DNA of 34,744 nucleotides, taken from contig SVTF01000019.1 in the NCBI GenBank assembly GCA_015063905.1, forward strand, positions 1-34,744, written 5' to 3'. Numbering within the stretch: the stretch's first letter is position 1; each line of letters starts with the position of its first letter. The notes beneath the pieces are model-generated. The model had not been told where the DNA came from. It saw only the letters and a list, made by a program, of their open reading frames with translations, and ran no database searches. The DNA is from Oscillospiraceae bacterium. Its GTDB lineage: Bacteria; Bacillota; Clostridia; Oscillospirales; CAG-272. The position numbers and the translations under genes are program-made. Below are positions 14,371-22,007 of the stretch, piece after piece.

Positions 14371-15369
14371 TCAAATATTCTCACCGCAGGATTTCAATAT
14401 AAGCTCATAGAGCCCCAATTCATAATCGTATGTATAAGGATTATCCTTGCCTTTGACCATATCGGCAAAGTTTTGCATCATAGCAATATATCTGTGGAAC
14501 GGCTCCGTTCTTTGTATCTCGCCCTCGGCGCTCCATTCGAGGCTTGTGCATTCCTTGAACCCTGTATAATTTTCGCCATTACCCGTCAAGCACTCAAGCG
14601 GTCTTATCTCAACCGTGCCCTTGTCACCGCAAACCACTAGCTGACGACGCATAAATCCACCAAGCTCGTTGTCCGCGGTCTTGGCAAAGCAAACTCCGTC
14701 AGGGTATTTGTAAACCACCATGCCAACGTCGCAGGTGTCAAGTCCGTCGATTCCCGACGAGCAATTGAGCGGTATGATCTCATCGGGCTCGCCCTTTATT
14801 CGATATATGAGGTCAATAAGGTGACATCCGAGAAAAAACATCATTCCTCCGGGGAAATTTGAAAGCCACTCGCGCATAACTTTAGGATGCTTGCAGTCCA
14901 TATGCGCCTCAACCGAGAATATTTTTCCAAGCTCTCCGCGCTCTATTCTATCAAGCACCTCGCGAATCTTGGGATTGAATCGGTACATATATCCAACCGA
15001 GAAAACAAGCTTTTTCTCTTTCATTATGCGGACAAGCTCGCGAAAATCCTCGACCTCTCTGCCTCCGGGCTTTTCCATATGCAAGTGCTTTCCTGCTCGC
15101 GCCACCATCAGCGCATATTTGGTGAGATATATCTCCTCGGTCTCGACCAATACCGCCTCAATCTCGGGATCGTCGAGTATTTCTTCCACCGTCATCTCTC
15201 GGTATCCATCAAAATCCTTTGCTCGATTCGGGAACTTTTCGCGCTCGTTTTCGGGGAACGCGTAGCCCACAACGTCGAATACCTCGGTCATCTTTTTGAG
15301 TGTATTCCACACGTCGTTGCCGTGACTGTTCTGACTTGTACCTATTTGGGCGACTTTGATCTTTTTCAT
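14371..15369 (-). CDS. Gfo/Idh/MocA family oxidoreductase
   Basis: 332 residues. N-terminal Rossmann fold starts KIKVAQIGTSQNSHG, with an unusual nucleotide loop where G-x-G-x-x-G is expected. The signature E99-K100-P101 is present, and the C-terminal domain has H183 and D186 in GCHLIDLIY, the usual catalytic histidine motif. Family members oxidise or reduce sugar and inositol carbons with NAD(P), often producing 3-keto sugars. ATG 15369 was chosen because GGAGGT lies 8 nt upstream. First gene of the minus-strand operon, expressed from a TATAAT promoter that overlaps the promoter of the divergent AraC gene. Confidence 0.9.
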   Translation of the reverse strand: MKKIKVAQIGTSQNSHGNDVWNTLKKMTEVFDVVGYAFPENEREKFPNRAKDFDGYREMTVEEILDDPEIEAVLVETEEIYLTKYALMVARAGKHLHMEKPGGREVEDFRELVRIMKEKKLVFSVGYMYRFNPKIREVLDRIERGELGKIFSVEAHMDCKHPKVMREWLSNFPGGMMFFLGCHLIDLIYRIKGEPDEIIPLNCSSGIDGLDTCDVGMVVYKYPDGVCFAKTADNELGGFMRRQLVVCGDKGTVEIRPLECLTGNGENYTGFKECTSLEWSAEGEIQRTEPFHRYIAMMQNFADMVKGKDNPYTYDYELGLYELILKSCGENI

Positions 15370-15403
15370 TTTCAGGACCTCCATCCACAAATACTGTAAT
15401 TTT

Positions 15404-15432
15404 ATTATACCGCCTTGACAAGAAAACTTCAA
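15404..15432 (-). promoter_or_regulatory. Sigma-A promoter of the Gfo/Idh/MocA operon
   Basis: Minus strand TTGAAG (15432-15427), 17-bp spacer, TATAAT (15409-15404). Its -35 box lies inside the spacer of the rightward promoter at 15415-15443, so the two cannot be occupied together. A direct repeat ATACTGTAA at 15391-15399 and 15439-15447 brackets the pair. Confidence 0.82.
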
Positions 15433-15443
15433 TATGGTATACT
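15415..15443 (+). promoter_or_regulatory. Sigma-A promoter of the AraC gene at 15485
   Basis: TTGACA (15415-15420), 17-bp spacer, TATACT (15438-15443). Near-consensus. It excludes a start codon at 15434 and supports ATG 15485. Confidence 0.88.
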
Positions 15444-15484
15444 GTAAAAAAAGTAACTATTCTGCATTTTGTGAGGTTAAAGAT

Positions 15485-16243
15485 ATGCAAAAAAGCGGCA
15501 TTTACGTCTCCGAGCTGTCCACCACGCGACACGTTTTCAATAATTATCACTTTTGTAGAGGAAACAGCAACAAGCGCAAATCGCGCCTTGGCGTCGTTTT
15601 ATCGGGCAGCGGATCCTACATTTATCTCAATAAAAAGCTTTCCGTCAATACGGGCGACGTCGTTTTCATTCCCGAAAACGTTTATTGCTACTCGGAATGG
15701 CAGGGTCAGCCACTGATAGAGGTGGTTTATCTTAGCTGCTTTATTCATTACGACACCTTTCAATATGAGCCGCAGATAATTCCCTGCAGCGACGAAGAAA
15801 AAAACGATATTCTGCATATTTGCTCCATTCTGTCAGCCGATGACGGAGATGAGCTTGAAGCATATTCTCTTTTTTACAGACTACTGAAAAGCCTGCTTGG
15901 TAAAATGTCTACGTCCGAAAGACAGTTCGACAAGACGCTCGAAGATGCCATCGTTTACGTCACAAATAATTGGAATACCGATTTTTCAGTTGCCGATCTT
16001 GCCAAAGCCTGCTGCGTGAGCGAGTCGACGCTCTATCATGTCTTTCAGCGCGAGCTCGGACAAACCCCCGTAAGCTTTTTGAACTCCATTCGCATCAACG
16101 TAGCTATCGAGCTGCTCGAAAATACCAATCACTCCGTTTCCGTTATCAGTAGCAAGGTCGGATTTAATTCCGAAAACCACTTCAGAAAGGTCTTCTCAAG
16201 CCTCACAGGTACTACTCCCCTCAAATATCGTAAAAACAGATAA
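15485..16243 (+). CDS. AraC-family regulator (cupin sensor plus double HTH)
   Basis: 252 residues. N-terminal cupin-like half (GSGSYIYLNKKLSVNTGDVVFIPENV at about 39-64) presumably binds a sugar. C-terminal residues 160-252 are a complete AraC domain: first HTH FSVADLAKACCVSESTLYHVFQ and second HTH HSVSVISSKVGFNSENHFRK, ending TPLKYRKNR. A GAGGTTA sequence precedes the ATG. It is divergent from the Gfo/Idh/MocA operon and very likely controls it. Its TAA stop codon is the first triplet of repeat copy 3. Confidence 0.9.
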   Translation: MQKSGIYVSELSTTRHVFNNYHFCRGNSNKRKSRLGVVLSGSGSYIYLNKKLSVNTGDVVFIPENVYCYSEWQGQPLIEVVYLSCFIHYDTFQYEPQIIPCSDEEKNDILHICSILSADDGDELEAYSLFYRLLKSLLGKMSTSERQFDKTLEDAIVYVTNNWNTDFSVADLAKACCVSESTLYHVFQRELGQTPVSFLNSIRINVAIELLENTNHSVSVISSKVGFNSENHFRKVFSSLTGTTPLKYRKNR

Positions 16244-16603
16244 ATTGGGATTTATGAGGGAGTTGACGAACGTAATTCCAAAACTGTAGGGCGACTATTA
16301 GTCGCACGTCTCGTTGAATTTGAATTTATCAAGCGGGAGGATACTATCCTCCTCTACGGATATAAATTTCATCACCGCATCCCCGTTAAGCTAAACATTG
16401 ATTTTGCTTTATCTATAACGGCTGGGTTCGACAATTTATCAATACGGAATGGATCAGCAGGCTGAAATTTGCTTGCAAATTTCAGCGTCACCCCAATCTA
16501 GTTAGAACCCAAAGATTTAAGCGTTTTTGCGGGGCTTTTTATGAAAAAGCGACCGCGTCTTCCTTACACAGCACCATCTAACTCCCCAATAAATCAAAAT
16601 TTG
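16241..16603. repeat. Hairpin-rich repeat element, copy 3, with inverted termini (about 362 bp)
   Basis: Fills the gene-free stretch 16244-16604. Left end TAAATTGGGATTTATGAGGG (16241-16260); right end read in reverse CAAATTTTGATTTATTGGGG (16603-16584). Internal perfect hairpins: GCGACT/AGTCGC (16291-16305), GGAGGAT/ATCCTCC (16336-16352), and an 11-bp stem GCTGAAATTTG (16461-16471) with 16476-16486. The interior shares little with copy 2 apart from the near-right-end CTTTTTATGAAAAAG region, so interiors vary while ends are kept. No coding potential. Confidence 0.68.
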
Positions 16604-16604
16604 A

Positions 16605-16638
16605 AAAACACGGCACCGCAAGAGCGGTGCCGTGTTTT
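16605..16638. terminator. Bidirectional terminator between two convergent AraC genes
   Basis: Perfect 15-bp stem AAAACACGGCACCGC (16605-16619) with 16624-16638, 4-nt loop, T-run on either strand. Confidence 0.92.
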
Positions 16639-17417
16639 CATCTATCCTGCGTCGGAGTCACGCCGAATTTCTTTTTATAAGCGCGGCAGAAATAGCTCAC
16701 GTCGTCAAAGCCGCAACAAAGCGCGGCGGCTTTGACGGATATATCCGGATCCGTCTCTAGCATATCGCGTGCATAGCGCAATCTTACATCCAAAACATAT
16801 TCGATCACAGAGCTTTCGTACTGCCTCTTAAAATCCTGGCAAAGCTTTGACACGCAGCAATTTGCTACGGCTGCGAGCCCGACAAGAGTCAGCTTTTCTG
16901 CAAAATTCTGTTGAATATATGAGGCGACCTCGTCTGCGGGCGTAGTTACATGCTTTCTGCCCTCAAAAAAATCAATAACAAAGGCATACACCTTGCTTGA
17001 AAGCCTGCCCCTACCCTTTGCGCTATAATATAGCTCTATTATCTCGCTGATTTTATCCGCGTATTTTTGCACAGGATAGCTTTCGTGATAAACAAATTCG
17101 TCACAGCCGTAAAATTCGAGGAGCTGATCCGTATTTTTACCCCTGAAGGTCAGAAACGCGCTCACGAGACCGCCCTCGTTTATATATTCAACGGGGCATC
17201 CGCGAGCAACGAAAAACGCGCTTCCCGCCCCCAGTTCATAGCTTTTGCCGCGGCAATTCAGCGTTCCTTTGCCCTCTAATATCAGCAAAATCTGATCACA
17301 TCCGAGACCCATCTCGCGTCTTACCGTTTCCTGATTGTGATGAGCGCAGGCAGTATGAAAGCTTATAGGAAATACTATCTCATCATCCGCGTTCAGATTA
17401 TAGGTAAAAATACTCAT
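16638..17417 (-). CDS. AraC-family regulator divergent from the GH2 gene
   Basis: 259 residues. Cupin-type N-terminus (ILLILEGKGTLNCRGKSYELGAGSAF near 44-69) and a full AraC domain at about 160-259, first HTH LTLVGLAAVANCCVSKLCQDFK and second HTH around ISVKAAALCCGFDDVSYFCRAYKKKFGVTP. GGAGGG lies just upstream of the ATG. An exact 22-bp palindrome lies 18 bp upstream of its start, between it and the GH2 gene. It presumably controls both itself and the glycosidase. Confidence 0.9.
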   Translation of the reverse strand: MSIFTYNLNADDEIVFPISFHTACAHHNQETVRREMGLGCDQILLILEGKGTLNCRGKSYELGAGSAFFVARGCPVEYINEGGLVSAFLTFRGKNTDQLLEFYGCDEFVYHESYPVQKYADKISEIIELYYSAKGRGRLSSKVYAFVIDFFEGRKHVTTPADEVASYIQQNFAEKLTLVGLAAVANCCVSKLCQDFKRQYESSVIEYVLDVRLRYARDMLETDPDISVKAAALCCGFDDVSYFCRAYKKKFGVTPTQDR

Positions 17418-17435
17418 TTGCCCTCCGTGTAAAAT

Positions 17436-17457
17436 AATCCTATAAATTTATAGGATT
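17436..17457. promoter_or_regulatory. Perfect 22-bp palindrome between AraC and GH2 genes
   Basis: AATCCTATAAA (17436-17446) is followed directly by its exact reverse complement (17447-17457). It includes -10-like TATAAA on both strands. I could not fit a good -35 box at 16-18 bp on either strand, so these promoters may depend on an activator. The symmetric site would suit a dimeric regulator. Confidence 0.6.
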
Positions 17458-17578
17458 GTTCATTTACATTTTTCGATAAACCTTATAAAATGATTATATC
17501 ACAGAGCTTTTAAAAAATCAACCACGTAAAAGATATTTCAACAAAATTGCCGTTTGGCACGGCAGAATGGAGCAAATC

Positions 17579-19924
17579 ATGAAAAAAAGTCTTATATCTA
17601 AAAACTGGTTTTTCTCCGAGGACGACAAAAATTACACAAAGATCGACCTCCCTCACGACTATCAAATTTCCAAACCCCGCACACCCGACGGAGAGGAATG
17701 CACCGCATACTACGTTGACGGACGCGGCTTTTATATCAAGCACTTGAACCTTGACAGCAAAAAGCATTACACGCTCCACATCGACGGTGCATACATGTGC
17801 GCCCAGATATTCCTCAATGAAAACCACATCGCGCTCCATCCCCACGGCTACACGCCCTTTTTGTGCGATCTGACGCCCCATATGATCGAGGGCACCAACA
17901 AGCTCAAAATCATCACCGCGCCCATCGCGCAATCATCGAGATGGTACTCGGGCAATGGCATTTACCGCGACGTCTTTATCTGGGAGGGTGGCGACATACG
18001 CATCGAACCGTGGGATATGTTTGTATTTACCCAAAAGATCAACGATGATAGTGCCACCGTATGCGCGCGCTTTAGTGTTATTTCAGATAAAAAGCGACAG
18101 GCAAGAGTTCACTTAAGCTTTATCGCGCCCGACGGCACAGTTGCCCTTGAGGACAATGTGTACGTTAAATTGAGCAAGGGTAAAAAGACAAGCACAGAGT
18201 ATATTGCAAACATAGTTTGCCCTCTTCTCTGGGATCTTGACGACCCCAATCTTTACACACTTAGGACGGAAATTTACGACGGCGACGAGCTTTGCGACAC
18301 CTCTGAAAACCAATTTGGTATCCGAACAGTGACCGCTGATACAGAAAACGGTCTTTTGCTGAACGGAAAATCCATAAAGCTCCGCGGAGGTTGTATCCAC
18401 CACGATCACGGCGCGTTGGGTGCAGTTGCATTTCCCGCGGCTGAGGAAAGAAAGTTATCTATACTTAAAAAATCGGGCTTCAATGCCATCCGCTGCGCTC
18501 ACAACCCGCCCTCCTTGGCACTCCTTGAATGCTGCGACAGAATGGGTATTGCCGTTATGGACGAAGCGTTTGACATGTGGAACAAGTTTAAACGCCCATA
18601 CGACTATCACATTTTCTTTGACGATTGGTGCTTGCGCGACGTGTCCTATATGGTCATGCGCGACAGAAACCACCCTTGCGTTTTCAGCTACTCCATCGGC
18701 AACGAGATATTCGAGATCGATTGCTCCTCCGATGCCGCAAGACACTCGGCAGAGCTTTGCGCCGAGATTCGCAAGCACGACGACACAAAGCTCGTGACGT
18801 CGGGCATATACAAAGGCTTCGTTGCGCGCTCGCAGCCAAACGATTTTGATCCCGAGGATTATCGCAAGTACCTTAAAAACAGATTCCATTCAAACGATCA
18901 GCGAGAGATAGCAAAGCTTACAAGACAATACGAGGAGCCGCTTGATATCGTTGGCTATAACTATTCCTTTGTTAACTTTGGGATAGCGCACGAATGCTAC
19001 CCCGATAAGCTCATCTGGCGCTCCGAATCGCAGGCTATCAAATTCTACGACTGCTGGAAAGAGGTTACAGACAATAAGTTCGTTATCGGTGACTTTACCT
19101 GGACAGCTATCGACAACATCGGCGAGGTGGGCGCAGGAAGCTCCTCTTGGGCGCGCGACGGCGTTGTTATTTACGGCACGACACGCTCGCCTTACCCTTG
19201 GCGCACTTGCTATCAGGGCGACCACGACCTTTGCGGATATCGCCGCCCGCAATCCTACTACCGAGAGGCGATATGGATAGGCAACAAGGAGCCCCGCATA
19301 TTCGTCACACATCCAGAACACTTCGGCGAGTCATTCACGGGTACAAACTGGCATTGGTACGACGTTGACGAATGTTGGACCTTTGATGAAAAATACGTAG
19401 GAAGGCCCGTGACCGTTGAAACCTACACCGACGCTGACGAGATCGCTTGGCTCATAAACGGTCGCGAGGTGGGCAGATGCACTCCCATAAAGGCGATAGC
19501 AAGATTCAATACCGTATACGAAAAAGGCGAAATCACCGCCGTGGCTTTCAAGGACGGAGCCGAGGTATCTCGCTATACCCTCTCCACCACGGGCGAGGCT
19601 TGTGCCATTAACGTCACTCCCGAAAAGAACGAATTGAGCGCAGACCGCCGCGATCTCTGCTATTTCGATATTTCTATCGTGGACAAGGACGGAAATCTTA
19701 TCACAGATGCCAATAACGAGCTTACTTGCTCCGTTCAGGGCGGCGAGCTTATGTGCCTGTTCAGCGGTGATCCCAAAAACGAGGATCAATACGGCACAAA
19801 TAAATGCCACGCCTTCAAGGGACGCGCGCTTGCCGTTGTCCGCGCCGCAAAGCCCGCAGACGTTAATATCATCGTCTATTCCGATTCCCTCGCCCAAGGT
19901 CACGCAAAAGCAACGGCTAAATAA
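17579..19924 (+). CDS. Glycoside hydrolase family 2 (beta-galactosidase/beta-glucuronidase type)
   Basis: 781 residues with the GH2 order: sugar-binding jelly roll (1-145, WFFSEDD, then KIDLPHDYQIS, and RWYSGNGIYRDV), immunoglobulin-like domain (about 150-260), TIM barrel (about 265-560, LRGGCIHHDHG, NAIRCAHNPPS), and C-terminal Ig-like domain(s). Catalytic acid/base E376 (SIGNEI) and probable nucleophile E483 (RSESQA). No signal peptide, so cytoplasmic. ATG 17579 has TGGAG 6-7 nt upstream; an ATG at 17567 would have no ribosome binding site. It forms a single-gene unit between the AraC palindrome and a strong terminator. The substrate among beta-galactosides, glucuronides or mannosides cannot be decided here. 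Confidence 0.92.
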   Translation: MKKSLISKNWFFSEDDKNYTKIDLPHDYQISKPRTPDGEECTAYYVDGRGFYIKHLNLDSKKHYTLHIDGAYMCAQIFLNENHIALHPHGYTPFLCDLTPHMIEGTNKLKIITAPIAQSSRWYSGNGIYRDVFIWEGGDIRIEPWDMFVFTQKINDDSATVCARFSVISDKKRQARVHLSFIAPDGTVALEDNVYVKLSKGKKTSTEYIANIVCPLLWDLDDPNLYTLRTEIYDGDELCDTSENQFGIRTVTADTENGLLLNGKSIKLRGGCIHHDHGALGAVAFPAAEERKLSILKKSGFNAIRCAHNPPSLALLECCDRMGIAVMDEAFDMWNKFKRPYDYHIFFDDWCLRDVSYMVMRDRNHPCVFSYSIGNEIFEIDCSSDAARHSAELCAEIRKHDDTKLVTSGIYKGFVARSQPNDFDPEDYRKYLKNRFHSNDQREIAKLTRQYEEPLDIVGYNYSFVNFGIAHECYPDKLIWRSESQAIKFYDCWKEVTDNKFVIGDFTWTAIDNIGEVGAGSSSWARDGVVIYGTTRSPYPWRTCYQGDHDLCGYRRPQSYYREAIWIGNKEPRIFVTHPEHFGESFTGTNWHWYDVDECWTFDEKYVGRPVTVETYTDADEIAWLINGREVGRCTPIKAIARFNTVYEKGEITAVAFKDGAEVSRYTLSTTGEACAINVTPEKNELSADRRDLCYFDISIVDKDGNLITDANNELTCSVQGGELMCLFSGDPKNEDQYGTNKCHAFKGRALAVVRAAKPADVNIIVYSDSLAQGHAKATAK

Positions 19925-19925
19925 C

Positions 19926-19963
19926 AAAAAACGGTGTCATCCGGATGGATGACACCGTTTTTT
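19926..19963. terminator. Bidirectional terminator between GH2 and GH172 genes
   Basis: Perfect 17-bp stem starting AAAAAACGGTGTCATCC (19926-19942), loop GGAT, right arm 19947-19963 ending in six T. Serves the convergent genes. Confidence 0.95.
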
Positions 19964-19984
19964 ATTAAGCTTCTTATCACGCTA

Positions 19985-21040
19985 TTATATTATTTCCAAC
20001 CCGTTTGCGTCGGGAAGAACTGGATACTCGTCATCGAGATTATCGGAATACCAATAGGCAACTGACGAGATATCGTCTTGCAAAGGCAGATACCTTCCCT
20101 CGCCTCTCCATCCGAGAGCCTGAATAGTTACCTTAAGATCCTCCTTGAAATATATGGGATCGGTCACGTGCCAGCGATACATGTTGAAATAACGCTGCGC
20201 TTTGTATGTCTCATCGGTTGCGGAAACCTTTGAAAGTCCCACATAGGGGGTACTAAACTCGGTATATTTGCCACCCACGTCAAAATTATACGCGCCGCAG
20301 AAATAGTCCTCGGTTCCCGTTCCGCAAACGGTTGGAAACTCGCCGTCACCGTCGATGTAGAACTTGATCTCGCCTTCTCCCCACCAACCGTTGGACTTAA
20401 CACCCCAGTTCATATATGTACCGACGTAATGGCCGTTACCCTTGACATTGTCCAGAATTACGTAAGGCTGCATGTAGGGTAAAGGATTCACGCGTCTGAA
20501 CTGAGCGTGAAAATAAAGACTATCGGGGCTTATCTCCTTTTCCTCACAATCTATCTGATAGAAAACGGAGCATTTTTCCGCACCAAGATTCTCTATTTCA
20601 ACCTTAAAGGACTTAAAATATGGCATTTCAAAATAGCAATTGAGTCCACGCGCGGGATTTACACACATGGCAAAACTCGAGACCTGTCTGTATTCACGAT
20701 AATCTGCGTTGCAGAAAAAATCAGAAAGAGGCGCTTCCACTGCGGGGTTTTTATGTCCGTCAAAATATATTCGAAGAATAAGCAATCTTCCTCTTACCGC
20801 GCTGTCGGTCATCCAAATGTGCTTGATAGCACCTTGACCTTTAATATCAGCCAGAACCATTTTTTGTCCTGCCTCTATAACAAGATATGGATTTACCTTC
20901 CAACCCTGTCCAAGCTCTCTTGCGGCATATGAGGCGCTTCCTTGCTTTGCCATTCCGCCCTTTCCCTTTTCTCCGGTAAGGTTTTCCGGTGAAACGGAGA
21001 ATGTGCGGATGTTCTTTTTAGTGGTAAGATTATTTAACAT
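19985..21040 (-). CDS. DUF2961 / GH172 family glycosidase
   Basis: 351 residues. The DUF2961 core is clear: GQGAIKHIWMT near 68-78, WWGEGEIKFYIDGDGE at 219-234 and CGTGTEDYF at 239-247, with candidate catalytic glutamates E222/E224 and E244. Characterised GH172 enzymes act on alpha-fructofuranosides (difructose dianhydride) and D-arabinofuranosides. No signal peptide. GGAGG lies 8 nt before ATG 21040. It is divergent from an AraC gene, with fully overlapping promoters. It is a single-gene unit ending at the terminator shared with GH2. Confidence 0.9.
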   Translation of the reverse strand: MLNNLTTKKNIRTFSVSPENLTGEKGKGGMAKQGSASYAARELGQGWKVNPYLVIEAGQKMVLADIKGQGAIKHIWMTDSAVRGRLLILRIYFDGHKNPAVEAPLSDFFCNADYREYRQVSSFAMCVNPARGLNCYFEMPYFKSFKVEIENLGAEKCSVFYQIDCEEKEISPDSLYFHAQFRRVNPLPYMQPYVILDNVKGNGHYVGTYMNWGVKSNGWWGEGEIKFYIDGDGEFPTVCGTGTEDYFCGAYNFDVGGKYTEFSTPYVGLSKVSATDETYKAQRYFNMYRWHVTDPIYFKEDLKVTIQALGWRGEGRYLPLQDDISSVAYWYSDNLDDEYPVLPDANGLEII

Positions 21041-21065
21041 TTCTTTGCCTCCTTCGTATTATGTA

Positions 21066-21094
21066 TTGTAATTATATCAAAAATATGCTATAAT
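21066..21094 (+). promoter_or_regulatory. Sigma-A promoter of the AraC gene at 21145
   Basis: TTGTAA (21066-21071), 17-bp spacer, TATAAT (21089-21094). Its -35 box touches the -10 box of the leftward promoter, and its -10 box overlaps the leftward -35 box. Confidence 0.8.
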
Positions 21095-21098
21095 TCAA
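21071..21098 (-). promoter_or_regulatory. Sigma-A promoter of the GH172 gene
   Basis: Minus strand TTGAAT (21098-21093), 16-bp spacer, TATAAT (21076-21071). It occupies the same DNA as the rightward promoter. A small inverted repeat AACAA/TTGTT (21101-21113) follows on the AraC side. Confidence 0.78.
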
Positions 21099-21144
21099 AT
21101 AACAATTTTTGTTGTATATTTAACATTTATTGCGGAGGTTGAAA

Positions 21145-21999
21145 ATGGCATCTATAGACATAAACGTAATCAATCCGTATATACGAGTTGCGATGCGCTC
21201 TGTTATCACAAAGGGATATCGTATAAAGCAACGCATTATTTTTGATTATGAGCTGATATACATTGAAAGCGGAGGAATGACATTTTACTATGACGGTACA
21301 CCCTACGAATGTAGAAAAGGACAGTTTATTCTTATCCGCCCCGGGATCCCACATGCTTTTGATTGCTCTCGCCACGAGGTTTCACAGCCTCATATTCATT
21401 TTGATCCCATTTTTGCGCCCGATAGCACAAGCGTTCCCGTTTCCTTTAAGGATGCACCTGAAATGACGCCAACGGAACACAAGCTTATAAGACGAGATCT
21501 GTTTTACTCTTATCCCAGAAAACCGTTTGTCTTCTTTGATAACACCGATAACGCTTTAGCTCTCTTTTACCGCGTTATCGAGGCATTCTCGTCAGGCAAA
21601 AGGCTTATGGCAAAGGGAGTATTTATTGAACTTTTATGCGACCTTATACACGACAACTTTCCCGACGCGCTTTCTGCATCAAACGGCACAGAGCTTGACA
21701 TTGCTACGCAGCTAAAGGACCTCATCGACGCGACACACGGTGTCACAATAAGCCTTGAAGCTTTGCAAAAGCAGTTTTCGTACAGTAAATTTTATCTTGA
21801 GCGCAGATTCAAGTCTCGTTATAAAATAAGCCTTATATCATATGCAAATCAGAAAAGAATGGAATATTCAAAGAATCTACTTAAGAATATGACCGTATCC
21901 GAAGCTGCGGAAAAGGTGGGCTTTTCTTCAATATATTCGTTCAGCCGTGCCTATAAATGTCATTTCGGTCATGCGCCAAGCCAATCTAACCAAAAATGA
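21145..21999 (+). CDS. AraC-family regulator divergent from the GH172 gene
   Basis: 284 residues. Cupin-like N-terminus with GGMTFYYDGTPYECRKGQFILIRPGIPHAF (about 38-67). C-terminal double HTH from about 190: VTISLEALQKQFSYSKFYLERRFK and MTVSEAAEKVGFSSIYSFSRAYKCHFG. GGAGG (21134-21138) lies 6 nt before ATG 21145. Its stop is only 8 bp from the convergent stop of the next AraC gene, with no terminator hairpin visible between them. Confidence 0.9.
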   Translation: MASIDINVINPYIRVAMRSVITKGYRIKQRIIFDYELIYIESGGMTFYYDGTPYECRKGQFILIRPGIPHAFDCSRHEVSQPHIHFDPIFAPDSTSVPVSFKDAPEMTPTEHKLIRRDLFYSYPRKPFVFFDNTDNALALFYRVIEAFSSGKRLMAKGVFIELLCDLIHDNFPDALSASNGTELDIATQLKDLIDATHGVTISLEALQKQFSYSKFYLERRFKSRYKISLISYANQKRMEYSKNLLKNMTVSEAAEKVGFSSIYSFSRAYKCHFGHAPSQSNQK

Positions 22000-22007
22000 C
22001 AACGCTT

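Noticed and set aside
16241-16603. tRNA or structured ncRNA in the gene-free stretch
   Set aside because: No cloverleaf, no promoter or terminator pair; the stems are short independent hairpins bounded by repeat termini.
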